Assembly: GCA_033296885.1 (NCBI GenBank)
Contig: MU863957.1
Span: 106,001 to 170,000, forward strand
Direction: 5' to 3'
DNA: 64,000 nt
Source of the DNA: Triangularia verruculosa
Taxonomy: Eukaryota; Ascomycota; Sordariomycetes; Sordariales; Podosporaceae
The notes under the pieces are model-generated. The model did not search any database, was not told the DNA's origin, and saw only the letters and a list, made by a program, of their open reading frames with translations. The first letter of the stretch is position 1, and the number at the start of each line of letters is the position of its first letter. Positions 45,443 to 55,899 of this stretch are shown one piece after another. A program made the position numbers and the translations under genes.

Positions 45443-47665
45443 ATGGATTCATCTGGCTGGTCTGTCGGGGACCATGGCGTCCATTCTGCTACGGCCGAGG
45501 ACGACTTCCAGCAGTATCTCGACATGACCAACATGAACAACCTGGCAGATGGCATCGACTACAACTTCCAGGGCTTCCAGGCGCCTGCTGGCCCACATAT
45601 GCTGCAGGTTACCGGACGGGAGCAGCTGGACACCCCCATGACGGGCAGCGATGCGCCCATGCTTCTATCACCGGCGATGCCGGCGATGCACAGCCAAGTG
45701 TCGACTATCACGACTACAGGAGGTGCTTATCAGTCCATCCCTACCACCATGATGCCGCCCCCGACACCGAGCGAGACTATTGTCAACAGCATCGATGCCC
45801 AAATTCACTTTCTTCAACAGCAAAAGATGCAGGCCCAACAGCGCCAGATGGAGGAGCACGCTGCATACTTTGCACGCCAACAACAGAGCCGAATGATTCC
45901 ACCAACACCACAGAGTCTGGATATGGTACCATCTGCCAGTCCTTTCTATTCCCAACGCAATGGTCCAGAGTCCCAGCAGCAGCACCAGCAGCAGCACCCA
46001 CACCCTCACCGAACACCACACCAACAGCAGGCTGTAGACTATAGATATCAGAGAGCAAAGGATCAATCTGATGTTTGTTCAAGTCCATATCCTGGATCAG
46101 GCAACAGGTTTACTGACGGCGCTCAGATGTCGTTCACCCCGCTGGTGTCCCCTGCCGTCACACCGCTGGACACGAACTTCCCTGTTGAATCTCAGTTCAC
46201 CGTTCCAGGGGCGTACTTTAGCCCACTAACATCACCTGCTCTACACGCGCAGACCGACCCCTTAGCCATGTTTGAGCAAAGGCATGGGCCCGTGACGACG
46301 AGCTCACCTATCGAGATGGACCTCGACGGCGCCGGAGTGACTATGCCGATCGGTACACCGGGGGATCTAGCCAAGAAGATGAGAAAGAATGCGGCCAAGG
46401 CTAGGGCAAAGGCGGGCGTAAAGCAGTCGCCAATTTCGAAGCCATTGAGGAAACGGCTGGTCACGACACCAAGTCTCAACTCACAAGCGCTAAGTGACTT
46501 GATGGAGAGTGCCGAGCAAAACCAAGACTACCAGCCACTACCAACTTCCATGATGCACAACTCTTCTTCGTCGACAACAACCGGACCAACAGATTCGGAA
46601 GATGGTTCGATATCACCAGAAGCCTTGAATGACACCACGCCTATTGAAACTGAGATGCCACCACCTCCACTCCCAAAATCACGATCCGCAAGGCCTTCTC
46701 CTTACATTGCGCCTCAGACTACAGGATCAGCCCCCAGCATTGCCCTTCAGCCCCCGAGGCCGGGTGTGGCATCACCTGCCACACCAGCATCGCTCATGAA
46801 ATTGAGCTCACCCAGCACCCATACCACTGTGGCCGGCGCCAGTAGGACGGATAATCCCGAGGCGGTTGACACAGAACACATCGAGCTATTTGAGCTGCCC
46901 GAGTCTGTGTCCAATGTCACTGCACCGCCCACCGAGACCAACAATACCCCCACACCAAAACAGCCTCCTCAGGATGCGGGTCCCTCCAAGACCCCTTCAC
47001 TTGCGCCATTGCCATCCCCTTCACTTGGACCTACATCAGTAAGGCCGTCGGGAACAGCTTCGGCTACAGCTAGCCCACAACTAGGACCAGGGCCAGGATA
47101 TGGAGCGAAACGGACACCGCAGCTCCTGCCGAGGAATAGCAAGAAGCGTGGAAGTGTGAGCTCCATTCCTGTTTCACCAGCCCTGAGGCCCAAAATCTCG
47201 ATTTCGCCCAACATCAAGCCATTACTGCCCGGTGGAGCAGACCTGGAAGAAACGGCGTCACAACTCCTTGCCAGCAAATCCAATTATCAGCGGATCCTGG
47301 AGGGTAACACAGTCCCAGGAGTGTCATATCCCAGCGAGCTCTCCACCAATCTCACTTCCAAACGGACATCTCACAAGATCGCCGAGCAAGGTCGGAGGAA
47401 TCGGATCAACTCGGCGTTGCAAGAGATTGCCACCTTGTTGCCAAAGCAGCCGAAGGACAGCGAAGGCGAAGGCAGTGGTGACAACAAGAGCAAAGAGAAG
47501 GAAAAGGAGAAGGAGAGGGAAAGGAACGGCGGTGCGCCAAACAGCAAGGCCAGCACGGTGGAGATGGCGATTGAGTATATCAAGCAGCTCCAGCAGCAAG
47601 TTGCCGAAGCCAACAAACGGGCAGAAGAGGCGGAGAAGAAGCTGGCGGAGACTGGGAGGAGCTAA
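45443..47665 (+). CDS. nuc-1: bHLH phosphate-starvation regulator, NUC-1/Pho4 type
   Basis: NUC-1 activates phosphatase, phosphate transporter and other phosphate-acquisition genes when phosphate is short, and is held back by the cyclin/CDK pair PREG/PGOV in Neurospora. The single exon encodes 740 residues. ATG 45443 (ACCGCAATGG) is the first ATG; the frame is open further 5' but without ATG. The bHLH starts at about residue 638: basic region SHKIAEQGRRNRIN with the E-box-contacting His, Glu and Arg, helix 1 ALQEIATLLPKQ, a long charged loop rich in Glu and Lys, then helix 2 STVEMAIEYIKQLQ with a short coiled coil to the end. The rest is Gln/Pro/Ser/Thr-rich; several SP and TP sites suit CDK control. 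The assignment rests on the bHLH and architecture; orthology needs a tree. Confidence 0.88.
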   Translation: MDSSGWSVGDHGVHSATAEDDFQQYLDMTNMNNLADGIDYNFQGFQAPAGPHMLQVTGREQLDTPMTGSDAPMLLSPAMPAMHSQVSTITTTGGAYQSIPTTMMPPPTPSETIVNSIDAQIHFLQQQKMQAQQRQMEEHAAYFARQQQSRMIPPTPQSLDMVPSASPFYSQRNGPESQQQHQQQHPHPHRTPHQQQAVDYRYQRAKDQSDVCSSPYPGSGNRFTDGAQMSFTPLVSPAVTPLDTNFPVESQFTVPGAYFSPLTSPALHAQTDPLAMFEQRHGPVTTSSPIEMDLDGAGVTMPIGTPGDLAKKMRKNAAKARAKAGVKQSPISKPLRKRLVTTPSLNSQALSDLMESAEQNQDYQPLPTSMMHNSSSSTTTGPTDSEDGSISPEALNDTTPIETEMPPPPLPKSRSARPSPYIAPQTTGSAPSIALQPPRPGVASPATPASLMKLSSPSTHTTVAGASRTDNPEAVDTEHIELFELPESVSNVTAPPTETNNTPTPKQPPQDAGPSKTPSLAPLPSPSLGPTSVRPSGTASATASPQLGPGPGYGAKRTPQLLPRNSKKRGSVSSIPVSPALRPKISISPNIKPLLPGGADLEETASQLLASKSNYQRILEGNTVPGVSYPSELSTNLTSKRTSHKIAEQGRRNRINSALQEIATLLPKQPKDSEGEGSGDNKSKEKEKEKERERNGGAPNSKASTVEMAIEYIKQLQQQVAEANKRAEEAEKKLAETGRS

Positions 47666-48581
47666 TTGGGGGCAATATATAATACGTTACACATGGTGGT
47701 TAAAATTTTGATGATTTGAGCGAATGGGATGGGTTTTTTGTGAAAGAGAAAATTTGCAATGTTTTGCGCAAGAGCGAGAGAGAAAGAGAGAGAACATGAT
47801 ATCTGCAACATCACGCGAAATGGGAATTTTGACAACGACAGGCGTTTTTAGGCATTTCATGTCTGCTTATATACCTACATACTCAAATCAGGGTTAGCAC
47901 TGAATCGACACATGTCTATGTGTTGTGTAGAATCTGGGAGTTGAATGTTGTGTTCAGCTATGAACTGGTGTAAAGCAGGAAATATCCATGGGAGAAGGGG
48001 AGGGAAAATATACAATAAAGGTTAATTATTTATATGGACTATCGGAACCCGGTGATTGTTTCTGGCCACTGTTGGCATCGAAGAAGCTGAAAAAAAGGTA
48101 GAGCCCAGACGGCATCGGTGCTCGGTGGGCTCGGAGACCGGCTTTGAGTCTCCGAGATTCGGTCAGTCGACAACGGGAGGCCGCGTGGGCTCCTCTGTCC
48201 AACACTGAACCCAACATCGAAATTCGACAGCAGGGACCGTGACGATGACAGTGATAAGACAGCTAGACAGAAACGCGCGGCAATGCAAGCTTCTATATCA
48301 TTCTTCCGATGCACCTTTGTGTGGTGTATACAGTACGGCTTACATGTGCAGTATACACGCTAGCGCAATGCAGATTGCTGCAGAGCATTACTATAGGTTT
48401 GATGACTGAACCGGGCTGAAGTGGGCTTTTTTGAGTTGGCTAGTGGCCGCCTCGCACCACAGAAAACACAGGAGAAGCTCAACAATTGCAAGTGCTCGTA
48501 ATCGAGCACGAGATAGGCGCTCTTAGCGTTATCTCACCCGTGTGACTCAGATGGCGTGTGCCGTACTAATCATGCCCTCAT

Positions 48582-48780
48582 TCAGCGGGAACAGAGATAA
48601 ATAGCATCCCCGTTCGCCAAACACACCACCCAATCAATACCCTCGAGGATGTTGAGAGCTTGGGCGACCTGAGTGTATTGGGCCTTTGCGTTGGCCTTCT
48701 TTTCAAGGCTTTTGGCTGCAATTTGATAGCCAAAGTTGAATATAGCGATGGTGTGATCGATGTCTTCTATTACTTTGGAA
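48582..48780 (-). pseudogene. gene fragment, left arm of inverted duplication
   Basis: Read on the minus strand, the left arm encodes SKVIEDIDHTIAIFNFGYQ, then IAAKSLEKKANAK and AQYTQVAQAL. It continues outside the repeat as NILEGIDWVVCLANGDAIYLC and stops at TGA 48584..48582. There is no ATG in this copy before the conserved part. I do not recognise the peptide. The unique downstream part suggests this copy retains more of the original gene than the right arm. Confidence 0.4.
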
Positions 48781-49000
48781 GCTTGGTGAGTAAATTTTTG
48801 ATAATCTGATCATCACAAGCTCTACTATCCAAAAGCTTCGTCGATTAAATTATTATAAATCTACTCACCAAGCTTCCAAAGGAATGGAAGACCTCGATCA
48901 CACCATCGCTATATTCAACTTTGGCTATCAAATTGCAGCCAAAAGCCTTGAAAATAAGGCCAACGTAAAGGCCCAGTACACTCAGGTCGCCCAAGCCCTC
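48654..49000. repeat. large inverted duplication, arms 167/166 bp, 14-bp loop
   Basis: The left arm (48654-48820) and right arm (48835-49000) are reverse complements around TCTACTATCCAAAA. Over the outer ~139 bp I count seven mismatches and no gaps, about 95% identity; the inner ~28 bp are more diverged. The transcript of either strand would fold into a long hairpin. Confidence 0.9.
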
Positions 49001-49030
49001 GGTACCCATGCGCCATGCACGTGGGAATGA
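48884..49030 (+). pseudogene. gene fragment, right arm of inverted duplication
   Basis: Read on the plus strand from ATG 48884 it encodes 48 residues, MEDLDHTIAIFNFGYQ followed by IAAKSLENKANVKAQYT and QVAQAL. It matches the left-arm peptide apart from a few substitutions (I/L, K/N, A/V) and then ends in an unrelated eight-residue tail. It may be a translated micro-gene or just a duplicated exon; its function is unknown. Confidence 0.4.
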
Positions 49031-49197
49031 TCAAATCGGATAAACGCTTGAGTCCCGTTTTGCACAACTGCGCAATAAGGTGGACAAAGTGTGGACAGAG
49101 AGGTATTATGAAAGGGAAGCGTCGTCATCATGAAAAGTGGCGAATATGATCCGTCCTCAACTTATTGCCCCTCCTCTCCTTTTTGGTATAGAGCTCG

Positions 49198-49441
49198 AGG
49201 GGCACACGTATCCAGAACACTCTCTGGACCACCACCTTCTCGGAGCTTTTTTACCGATTAACTCGGAGATATCGCAAGGGCATTCAAATCAGGAGATCGC
49301 TGACGCGGTCTGGCTAGCCTTGTCTTGTTTGGTGGTAAGTTGCCGCGTTTGACAGAGAGGTACCTAGCTAGGTGTAAGTGGGTGTACGCAATCAAGTTGA
49401 CGAGTGGTGGTAGGTGTATATAACCCAACTTTGAGCCCCCT
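49198..49441 (+). promoter_or_regulatory. hsp20 promoter elements: TATA box and STRE-like motifs
   Basis: TATATAA lies at 49417-49423, 128 bp before the hsp20 ATG. AGGGG at 49198-49202 and CCCCT at 49437-49441 match the stress-response element core bound by Msn2/4- or SEB-1-type factors. No convincing nGAAnnTTCnnGAAn heat-shock element was found by eye. Confidence 0.4.
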
Positions 49442-49550
49442 TTCAGTTGGGTAGCTTTGGTGCAAGACACTTTGCAATCGCCAGCACATTTACAATATTA
49501 CTTTGCCTTCCTATCTTACCAACAATACAATCAACAGACCAACAACCACC

Positions 49551-51002
49551 ATGTCTTTCAACTGGCCTGAAGATCAAGGTCAAGGTCGCCGTCCTCCCCC
49601 AGGCCACCGACCCCCTCCCCCTCCTCCGGGTTATGGCCCAGAAGGTTTCTGGAACTTCATCCGCGCCATGACGCCAAACACCGCCGGTAACGGCAACGGC
49701 AACGGCCCTACCTCCCCTCCTAACAACCGCCCTGACACCGAAGGCGTCGACACCCAACCTCCCTTCCCGCCCTTTGGGTTCTTCGGCGGCGGCGGCCCAG
49801 AAGGCTTCAACTTCAACCCCTCCTGGTCTATGCCCCACCACCCACCCCCTCCTCACCACCGTGGTCCCGCTGGTTCCCCTGGTGACGGCACCGGCGACGA
49901 CTCCGAGGGCCATCCCCGCCACCATCATGGCCGTCACGGTCGAGGAGGCCACCACAGCAATCACTCCCGCACCAGAAGCCACAGCCCACCCCGCCGCCGC
50001 GAGCCAGAAGTCGAAGAAGACCTCTACGACATCTCCGCCGCGGCAGGAGAAGCTGAGCTTGACCTGATGGAAGCTTACCACCGTGCGAGAGAAAACGATC
50101 ACAAAGACGACGACATGAAATCCACCTCCACCCTGAGGGATGGTATTAACACACCTACTACCACGACTACCTTTGAAGACGAAAAGGAGAAGGACATCCC
50201 CGATCCCCCCGAGGAAATCCCCTCTGCTTCTCCCGGTCAGCACGGCCGCAGGGGCCGATGCCGCGGCGGTCCAGGCAGACGAGGCCGCTGGGGCCGTGGA
50301 CCTGGCGGCGGGTTCGGTAGGCATAACTCCTGGGGATGGGGATCCGGCCCGAACACCTTCGGTTTTGAATTCGGGAGACCACCGTTTCCCCCTCACTTTG
50401 GACCGGGAGGTGGTTTCGGCGGACCGAGACATGCTTCTGGATTTGGGGGCCCATCACCGATTGACATTGGGGCTGCGGTGAGAGGGCTGGGGAGTCTGGG
50501 GTGGGCTATGGGACAGCATCCTTTGGCCAGGGGGCTGAGGGATTATCTCTCTGGTGGTGGTAACAACCAACAGGATAACCGTGGCGAGCATGATAATAGA
50601 GGGGAGGAAGGGGTGGTGTTTGAGGGGGAGCAGACTTTTAGCCCGCCGGCGGATGTTTTTGACTCGGAGGGGGCTTGGACGGTGCATTTGGCTGTGCCGG
50701 GGGCGAAGAAGCAGGATGTGGGTGTGCATTGGGATAAGGATCGGGGGGTGCTGGTGGTTAGGGGGGTTGTTTACCGGCCTGGGGATGAGGAGTTTTTGAG
50801 GGGGTTGGTTACGGCGGAGAGGAAGGTTGGGCTGTTTGAGAGGAAGATTAAGATGCCGCCTGTGGAGCGGGAGGAGGCTGATGAGGAGGTGGATGAGGAT
50901 GGGATCACGGCCAAGTTGGAGGATGGGGTTCTGGTGGTTGCTGTGCCGAAGAGGAGGAAGGAGAAGGGGACGGGGGAGATTAAGAGGGTTCAGGTTCTCT
51001 AG
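49551..51002 (+). CDS. small heat-shock protein (Hsp20/alpha-crystallin) with long N-terminus
   Basis: Small HSPs hold unfolding proteins and prevent aggregation during heat or other stress. The single exon encodes 483 residues from ATG 49551 (CCACCATGTC), at least twice the usual size. The alpha-crystallin domain is C-terminal (about 372-475): FSPPADVFDSEGAWTVHLAVPG, then DRGVLVVRGVVYRP, a charged loop, and the conserved A-x-L-x-x-G-V-L segment read as AKLEDGVLVVAVPK. The preceding ~370 residues are rich in Pro, Gly, His and Arg, with HHHGRHGRGG, RSHSPPRRR and GGGFGG-type stretches that look disordered. Only the motifs SFNWPED, WNFIRAMTP and a helix near 150-175 (EEDLYDISAAAGEAELD) stand out. 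Codon use shifts from C-ending in the first part to G-ending in the last third. A TATA box and STRE-like sites lie upstream. Confidence 0.92.
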   Translation: MSFNWPEDQGQGRRPPPGHRPPPPPPGYGPEGFWNFIRAMTPNTAGNGNGNGPTSPPNNRPDTEGVDTQPPFPPFGFFGGGGPEGFNFNPSWSMPHHPPPPHHRGPAGSPGDGTGDDSEGHPRHHHGRHGRGGHHSNHSRTRSHSPPRRREPEVEEDLYDISAAAGEAELDLMEAYHRARENDHKDDDMKSTSTLRDGINTPTTTTTFEDEKEKDIPDPPEEIPSASPGQHGRRGRCRGGPGRRGRWGRGPGGGFGRHNSWGWGSGPNTFGFEFGRPPFPPHFGPGGGFGGPRHASGFGGPSPIDIGAAVRGLGSLGWAMGQHPLARGLRDYLSGGGNNQQDNRGEHDNRGEEGVVFEGEQTFSPPADVFDSEGAWTVHLAVPGAKKQDVGVHWDKDRGVLVVRGVVYRPGDEEFLRGLVTAERKVGLFERKIKMPPVEREEADEEVDEDGITAKLEDGVLVVAVPKRRKEKGTGEIKRVQVL

Positions 51003-51714
51003 TAGAGTCGAGAGGGAATGCCATGGATAGGGGTATCAGGGGCATAATTGGGGTTAGGGTTGTTTAATATGGATTTGGTTTGAGGAGGCGTTATCTGGGT
51101 TAGTTAGTCGGCTATTGAAATGATTTAGTTAACACAGACGAAAAAACAAATACAAAAAGAATCATCATGAAATCTCATGCACAATTGAGCAAGTGAAGCC
51201 ATCCAAAATTGTGTCGTCGATGTAAAGGTGGCAAGTAATGATGCTGAGCCACACGTGGCTGACCCCAGATTTTGCCCCACGTAAAAGGGCCTGCTGTTGC
51301 CACCAACAACCAAACTTGGCACTCCACTTTCGTCATCCTTGTATTTTGTCTACTGATGCGCTGCGCAACATCAACAGAGCTGTGAACAGTTTTTTTTTGC
51401 TTATCCCCCGCTTCGTTTCATCATATCTGTCCAGAGAAGGGAAGCACCTCGTGTCTCGGCTTTTCTGGAACCCTTCTTCGCTAGCCCACGACCCTGGGTC
51501 CTTCATGCATTATAGCTAACAGAGTGACACCCACCTGTCGCAGCTTTCCGGCAACTGACAAAGCGCAGGCAGCTCAAGGCACCCGCCGATAAGCTTCCAG
51601 TTTCTACCCTATCAGTTCGCACCTCCCTCACCTCCTTAACACTTTCGAAACCTTCCTTCAAGATCGTTGCTTGTCAATATCAACAACCACACCGCCCCCC
51701 AGAGAGTCGCCGCC
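51003..51714. other. intergenic between hsp20 and Src1/Heh1 gene
   Basis: These 0.7 kb have no supported gene. The last 200 bp are pyrimidine-rich, like a 5' UTR. Confidence 0.6.
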
Positions 51715-54023
51715 ATGTCCGACACCGAGAGTGTCGATTACCTCCAGCCGGACTTTGATCCGAAGACGTTGACGGTGCCGCGACTGCGATCAATTCTGGT
51801 CACCTACAATGTCCAGTATCCATCGACGGCGAAGAAGTCGGACTTGATCGAGCTCTTCATCGATCAGGTGTTGCCGCAGTCCAAGAAGATTCTTGCGGCG
51901 CGCGCTCGTGTCAAGCGAATGAGCCGCGGAATAGTCGACGCCGATTCCGAACACACGAGCAGCACTGACTTTGGCAACGACTACGAGGACCTGCCACCAC
52001 CTCCTGCCTCCGTGTCGTCGCGCCGGTCCAAGTCGCCAAGGAAGCCCACGAGGATCAAGCGCGAGTCGGAAGACCCGGAGCACCTTCCCGTTGTGACGCC
52101 TGCGCGGAACCGGGCAAGCAGTCCTCGGAAGAGGGTATCGCGCTCCGCCAGCGCGCAACCACCATCGCTCTCCGACGCCGAGACCGCCGCCGAGCCTGAA
52201 CCGCCCCGGACTATCACGCGCGAGACTCCGTACAAAACCCCCAAAGCGGAACCAGAGGACCGGGATACATTCTTTAAGCGTACACCAGAGACTGAGAGCG
52301 TTTTCAGCAGTGAAAACCCTTTCCAGAGTGGAGCAAACACTCCCGTCTCAACGATGAGGCCACCCTCGCATCGTCGCAAGACGTCAGGGTTTGACTCTGT
52401 GAGAAAACAACAGTTTGTCACTCCTGCAATCTCCCGCCGCCGAATAGACGGTCCCATGTTTGCGACGCCGAACGAGCCCTCGACTGTCAGCCGATCATTC
52501 GAAGTTCCTGTCAACAATTACAACAACCACAGGGCCCAGACACCCGAGATGGAACCTGGCGAGGAATTTACACCTGATGAGCAACTTGCTCTTATGCAAG
52601 AAGAGGCTGCCAACCCCAGTCTGGCTCTTGCTCGGCAACCGCCCCCTCCCAAGAAGAAGTCGAATCTGTCAACTCCATTCTGGGTTTTATTCACGACACT
52701 TTTGGTCGCCTATGCTGCTTGGTATAGACAGGAGAAGATTGCTGTGGGATACTGTGGCCTCGGCCGGGAACCGACGGAGCTTATTCCGTCAAGGATTTAC
52801 GTCCCGGAGTGGGCCACGGAGATCGCGTCGCGGTTCGACATCCATGACAGTGTTCAGGTTCCTGAGTGGATCTTCACCTACATCGAGCCCCAATGCGAGC
52901 CCTGCCCTTCACACGCGTACTGTTATGAGGACTTCACTGCTCGCTGCGAGACTGATTTCCTTCTGAAGCCTCATCCACTTTCCATGGGTGGTCTGGTTCC
53001 ACTGCCTCCAACCTGTGAGCCAGATGGAGAGAAGGTTCGTCGCGTCCAGGCCGTTGCCGACAAGGCTGTAGAGGAGCTGCGTGATCGAAGAGCGAAGTAT
53101 GAGTGTGGTGAGCCCCTCGAACCAGAGGGACAGCCATTGGATAGCCCGACGATCGATGAAGACGAGTTGAAGCAAATTCTTAGCTCGAAGCGCAGCAAGA
53201 GAATGGCCGCTGATGAGTTCGACGATCTGTGGGTTGCCGCCATTGGAGAGGTCAAGTCTCGGGATGAAGTGGAAGTACACACCGATGAGCCAGCGTAAGT
53301 TTTATCCATCCTATTTATTACTAGCATGGAGTCCCTATAGTTCTGCGGCTACCTTGTACATATTTTTATCTGACACATCCCACTAACCAGACCTGTGGCT
53401 GGACCTGTAGAACCGGAAGTACCGGAGGCTTTCCTACCACCAGCTTATCGTCCACCTCTCTCGCTAGCCTTCCGTTCACATGCGCCATCCAGCGGTCGGC
53501 CAAGCTCGGACTGGCAAGACATCGACTCTCTATTGGTGGACTAATCATGTCACTGCTGTCGGTTATCTACGGCCGCCGCCGCTTCCAGAAGAACCGCGCT
53601 CTGGCAGCGCGGGTCCCGGCTCTGGTGGACGTGGTCCTCGACCGCCTCGCCAACCAGAAGGAACTCGCCTTTGAGGACGAGAAGGAGGACGCGTTCCTCT
53701 TCCTGCCGAACCTGAGGGACGATATGCTTCGCTCGATGCACAGCCTGGCTGACCGAGAGCGGTTGTGGACTCGGGTTCGTGCGCTGGTCGAGCAGAACGC
53801 CAATGTCCGCACCGGACAGAGGGAGAGCCACAATGGTGAGGTCGGCCGCGCGTGGGAGTGGATCGGGCCGAGCAGGATCACCAACGGGGAGGGGTCGGCG
53901 AGGAGGTCAGGGAGGAAGAGCATGCGGGTGTCGTGGGGTCCTGGGGTGAAGGACGAGGATGATGGGCAGGAGGTGGTGCAGCATAGGAAATGGGAGGAGG
54001 GACCGGGAAGGCCGATCTATTGA
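51715..54023 (+). CDS. SRC1: inner nuclear membrane protein Src1/Heh1 (LEM-like HeH + MSC domains)
   Basis: Src1/Heh1 (Lem2/Man1 relatives) sits in the inner nuclear membrane, tethers chromatin and rDNA and takes part in pore and envelope surveillance. ATG 51715 is in CGCCGCCATG. Exon 1 is 51715-53294; donor GTAAGT; the functional acceptor is inferred as TGTAG ending at 53410, with exon 2 53411-54023, total 730 residues. Domains: HeH/SAP-like fold at about 17-50 (TVPRLRSILVTYNVQYPS); a long Ser/Pro/Arg-rich nucleoplasmic linker; TM1 at about 323-341 (FWVLFTTLLVAYAAW); a lumenal loop with CEPCPSHAYC; TM2 at about 562-577 (SIGGLIMSLLSVIYG); then the MSC winged-helix domain with RAWEWIGPSR. A nearer acceptor (ACCAG, ends 53390) gives a 577-residue form with no TM2. 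In budding yeast SRC1 is known to be alternatively spliced to one- and two-TM forms. Confidence 0.92.
53295..53410 (+). other. intron with competing 3' splice sites in Src1/Heh1 gene
   Basis: Donor GTAAGT at 53295, branch-like CACTAAC at 53381, acceptor candidates CAG ending 53390 and TAG ending 53410, 20 nt apart. The distal site keeps the frame into TM2 and the MSC domain. The proximal site shifts frame and adds 51 residues ending at TAA 53542-53544, without a membrane helix. A third AG at 53340 would leave a 46-nt intron and an early stop. Confidence 0.7.
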
Positions 54024-54752
54024 TCTTTGTTTTTTTTTTCTTCGCCCCTTGTATTTTTTTCATTTGTATTTATTTGTGCGCGCACACGCAATTGTTAATG
54101 TTTCTTTTGTTTTGGGCGCCTGATGTGGGCTAGGACAGAGGGTAGAGGACAGAGTTGAGATAGGAGAGGCGGTGATTTGCTGCTGATTGCAGTAGAGATC
54201 TAGATGAATGAGGAGAATCGCGTGTTGGTTTCCTTGGTGTGCTGTTTTTGGGGGGGGGGGGGGGGGGGTTCGTGGGAAACAATGGCGTTTATGGTGTGAA
54301 GTTGATGGGTCAACCGTGTTGCTTTCCTTTGCTATATCCGCCACTGATCTCGGCATTGAGGCCTGGGAATTTCCATGAGACTGAAATTGTACCTTTTTTT
54401 AATTCCCATTTCATATGTTGCGTTTATTCAAGTTACGCTCTTTCTTCAAGCAACGGAGGATATAGGTCCACAAGACTGCCAAACGGTCGCTAGTTCAGGG
54501 GTAGGTAACTGAAGACATGATGGTCTATATATGTAGGTAGATAGCCTTATAAATCTATACGGTTCTACATCAAACATCTCAAGATATATCCAACAGATCT
54601 TGAATAGTAATGACAGAAAACTTGTACAGGTATCAATTTTCTATGTATCCCAAAACGAAAAGAAAACAAAAAACAAGACGCTTTTTTTTTCTTTCTTAAC
54701 AATCTTCTTCTTCCACCTACCCCACCAATCTCACTCAACCATTTAGCTTAGC
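54024..54752. other. convergent intergenic region with a 19-G run
   Basis: This stretch lies between two convergent genes and should contain both 3' UTRs. It holds a run of 19 G at 54250-54268 and AT-rich DNA after 54530. No gene is seen. Confidence 0.6.
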
Positions 54753-55899
54753 TTAGCTCCCACGAGTGTTGTGAATATCCAAGACGAGAATATCGGTCGC
54801 GCCAACCTTCGCCAGGTCGTCCATAACGGGCGCGATCCGCTTCTTCTCCACCATGGCGCTGACAGCGACCCAGCCGTCCTCCTCGAGCGACGTGACGGTG
54901 GGCGCGCGCTTCCCGGGTGTCACCTTTGTCGCGTCGGCGAGCCGGTCCCGGGGGACATTGTACTGACACAGAACATACTTTTGGGCCGTGATGACGCCGT
55001 TGATGCGGGCGGCGATGAGGTCGACCATGGCCGGGTTGGAGGGGGCCTTGGACTTGATCAGGATGGCAGACGTCTCGACGACGGTGTCGATTGCTTTGAG
55101 GCCGGCTGCTTTCATTGTTTCGCCGGATTCTTTTGACAGACATGGGTTAGGCTGAGGGATAAAAAAAGGGAGGGAGAGATAAACATACCAACAAGATCAA
55201 CAATACCATCCGCCACCCCAAGCGCGCACGCCGCCTCGACGCTCCCGCTCAGCTCAATGATTTTCGTCCTGAGCTTCCTCCCGGCGTAGCTGGCCGTGCT
55301 GTCGATCTTGATGCCCTCCTGCTCGAGCTCCAGCCTGGCAAAGTACTCGGCCGCCAGGTGGACGAAGCTGGTGCCGATGTTCTTCCCGACCAGGTCCCTT
55401 CCGGTCTGGTACTCGCCCTTGGCGGGGACCTGGACCTGGAGCTTGCAAGCACCAAACCCGAGGTCCATGATGGTGTCGCAGCCCCGGGGCTTTTTGTCGC
55501 TGTCCTTGTCGGCGGACCACTCGTTGCTCATGCGGCGGGCGCGGGCGAGGGCGCGGACGCCGGCGTCGTGCTCCTGGACCTGGTCGTAGCCCGTGATGCC
55601 GAGGTCGACGCGGCCCTCGCCGACAAAGGTGGGGATGTCGGCGGCGGGGAGGAAGACGAGGGCGATGGGGAGGTTCTTTACGAGGGCGATGTCGAGGCGG
55701 TTCTCGCGCTTGAACTGGATGTCGGCGCCTTCGAGGAGGTTGAGGGCTGCTGAGAGGAGACGGCCCTCTTTGTGGAGGGGGTTAGTTGATTGGGGGCTGG
55801 AAAAGGAGGAGAGGGGGGCGCATTACTCTTGGGAACTGCGAAGAGCAGACGGCCTTCTAGGCTGTTGAGACTGATTAGCTCTGGTTGTTCAGAAGGCAT
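54753..55899 (-). CDS. HIS1: ATP phosphoribosyltransferase, first step of histidine synthesis
   Basis: It joins ATP and PRPP to form phosphoribosyl-ATP, the committed and histidine-inhibited step, in the cytosol. Three exons, 55899..55827, 55767..55189 and 55129..54753, encode 342 residues; both introns are 59 nt with CTAAC branches (GTAATG/AAAG and GTATGT/AAAAG). Splicing restores the family start RLLFAVPKKGRLLSAAL and the PRPP-binding signature GVADGIVDLVESGETMKAAGL (a few residues split across exons 2 and 3). Other motifs: RENRLDIALVKNLP, VDLGITGYDQVQEHDA. The C-terminal ~80 residues (from about 260) have the beta-alpha fold of the long-form regulatory domain, TVTSLEEDGWVAVSAMV, ending DILVLDIHNTRGS. 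It is about 40 residues longer than yeast His1, mostly between 85 and 110. Control by the general amino-acid regulator is expected but no convincing TGACTCA site was seen nearby. Confidence 0.96.

Larger units (their letters stand above)
47666..49550. other. intergenic between nuc-1 and hsp20
   Basis: These 1.9 kb hold the nuc-1 3' UTR, a 347-bp inverted duplication at 48654-49000 (separate entry), two small gene-fragment-like frames within it, and the hsp20 promoter. No complete gene was identified. Confidence 0.6.
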
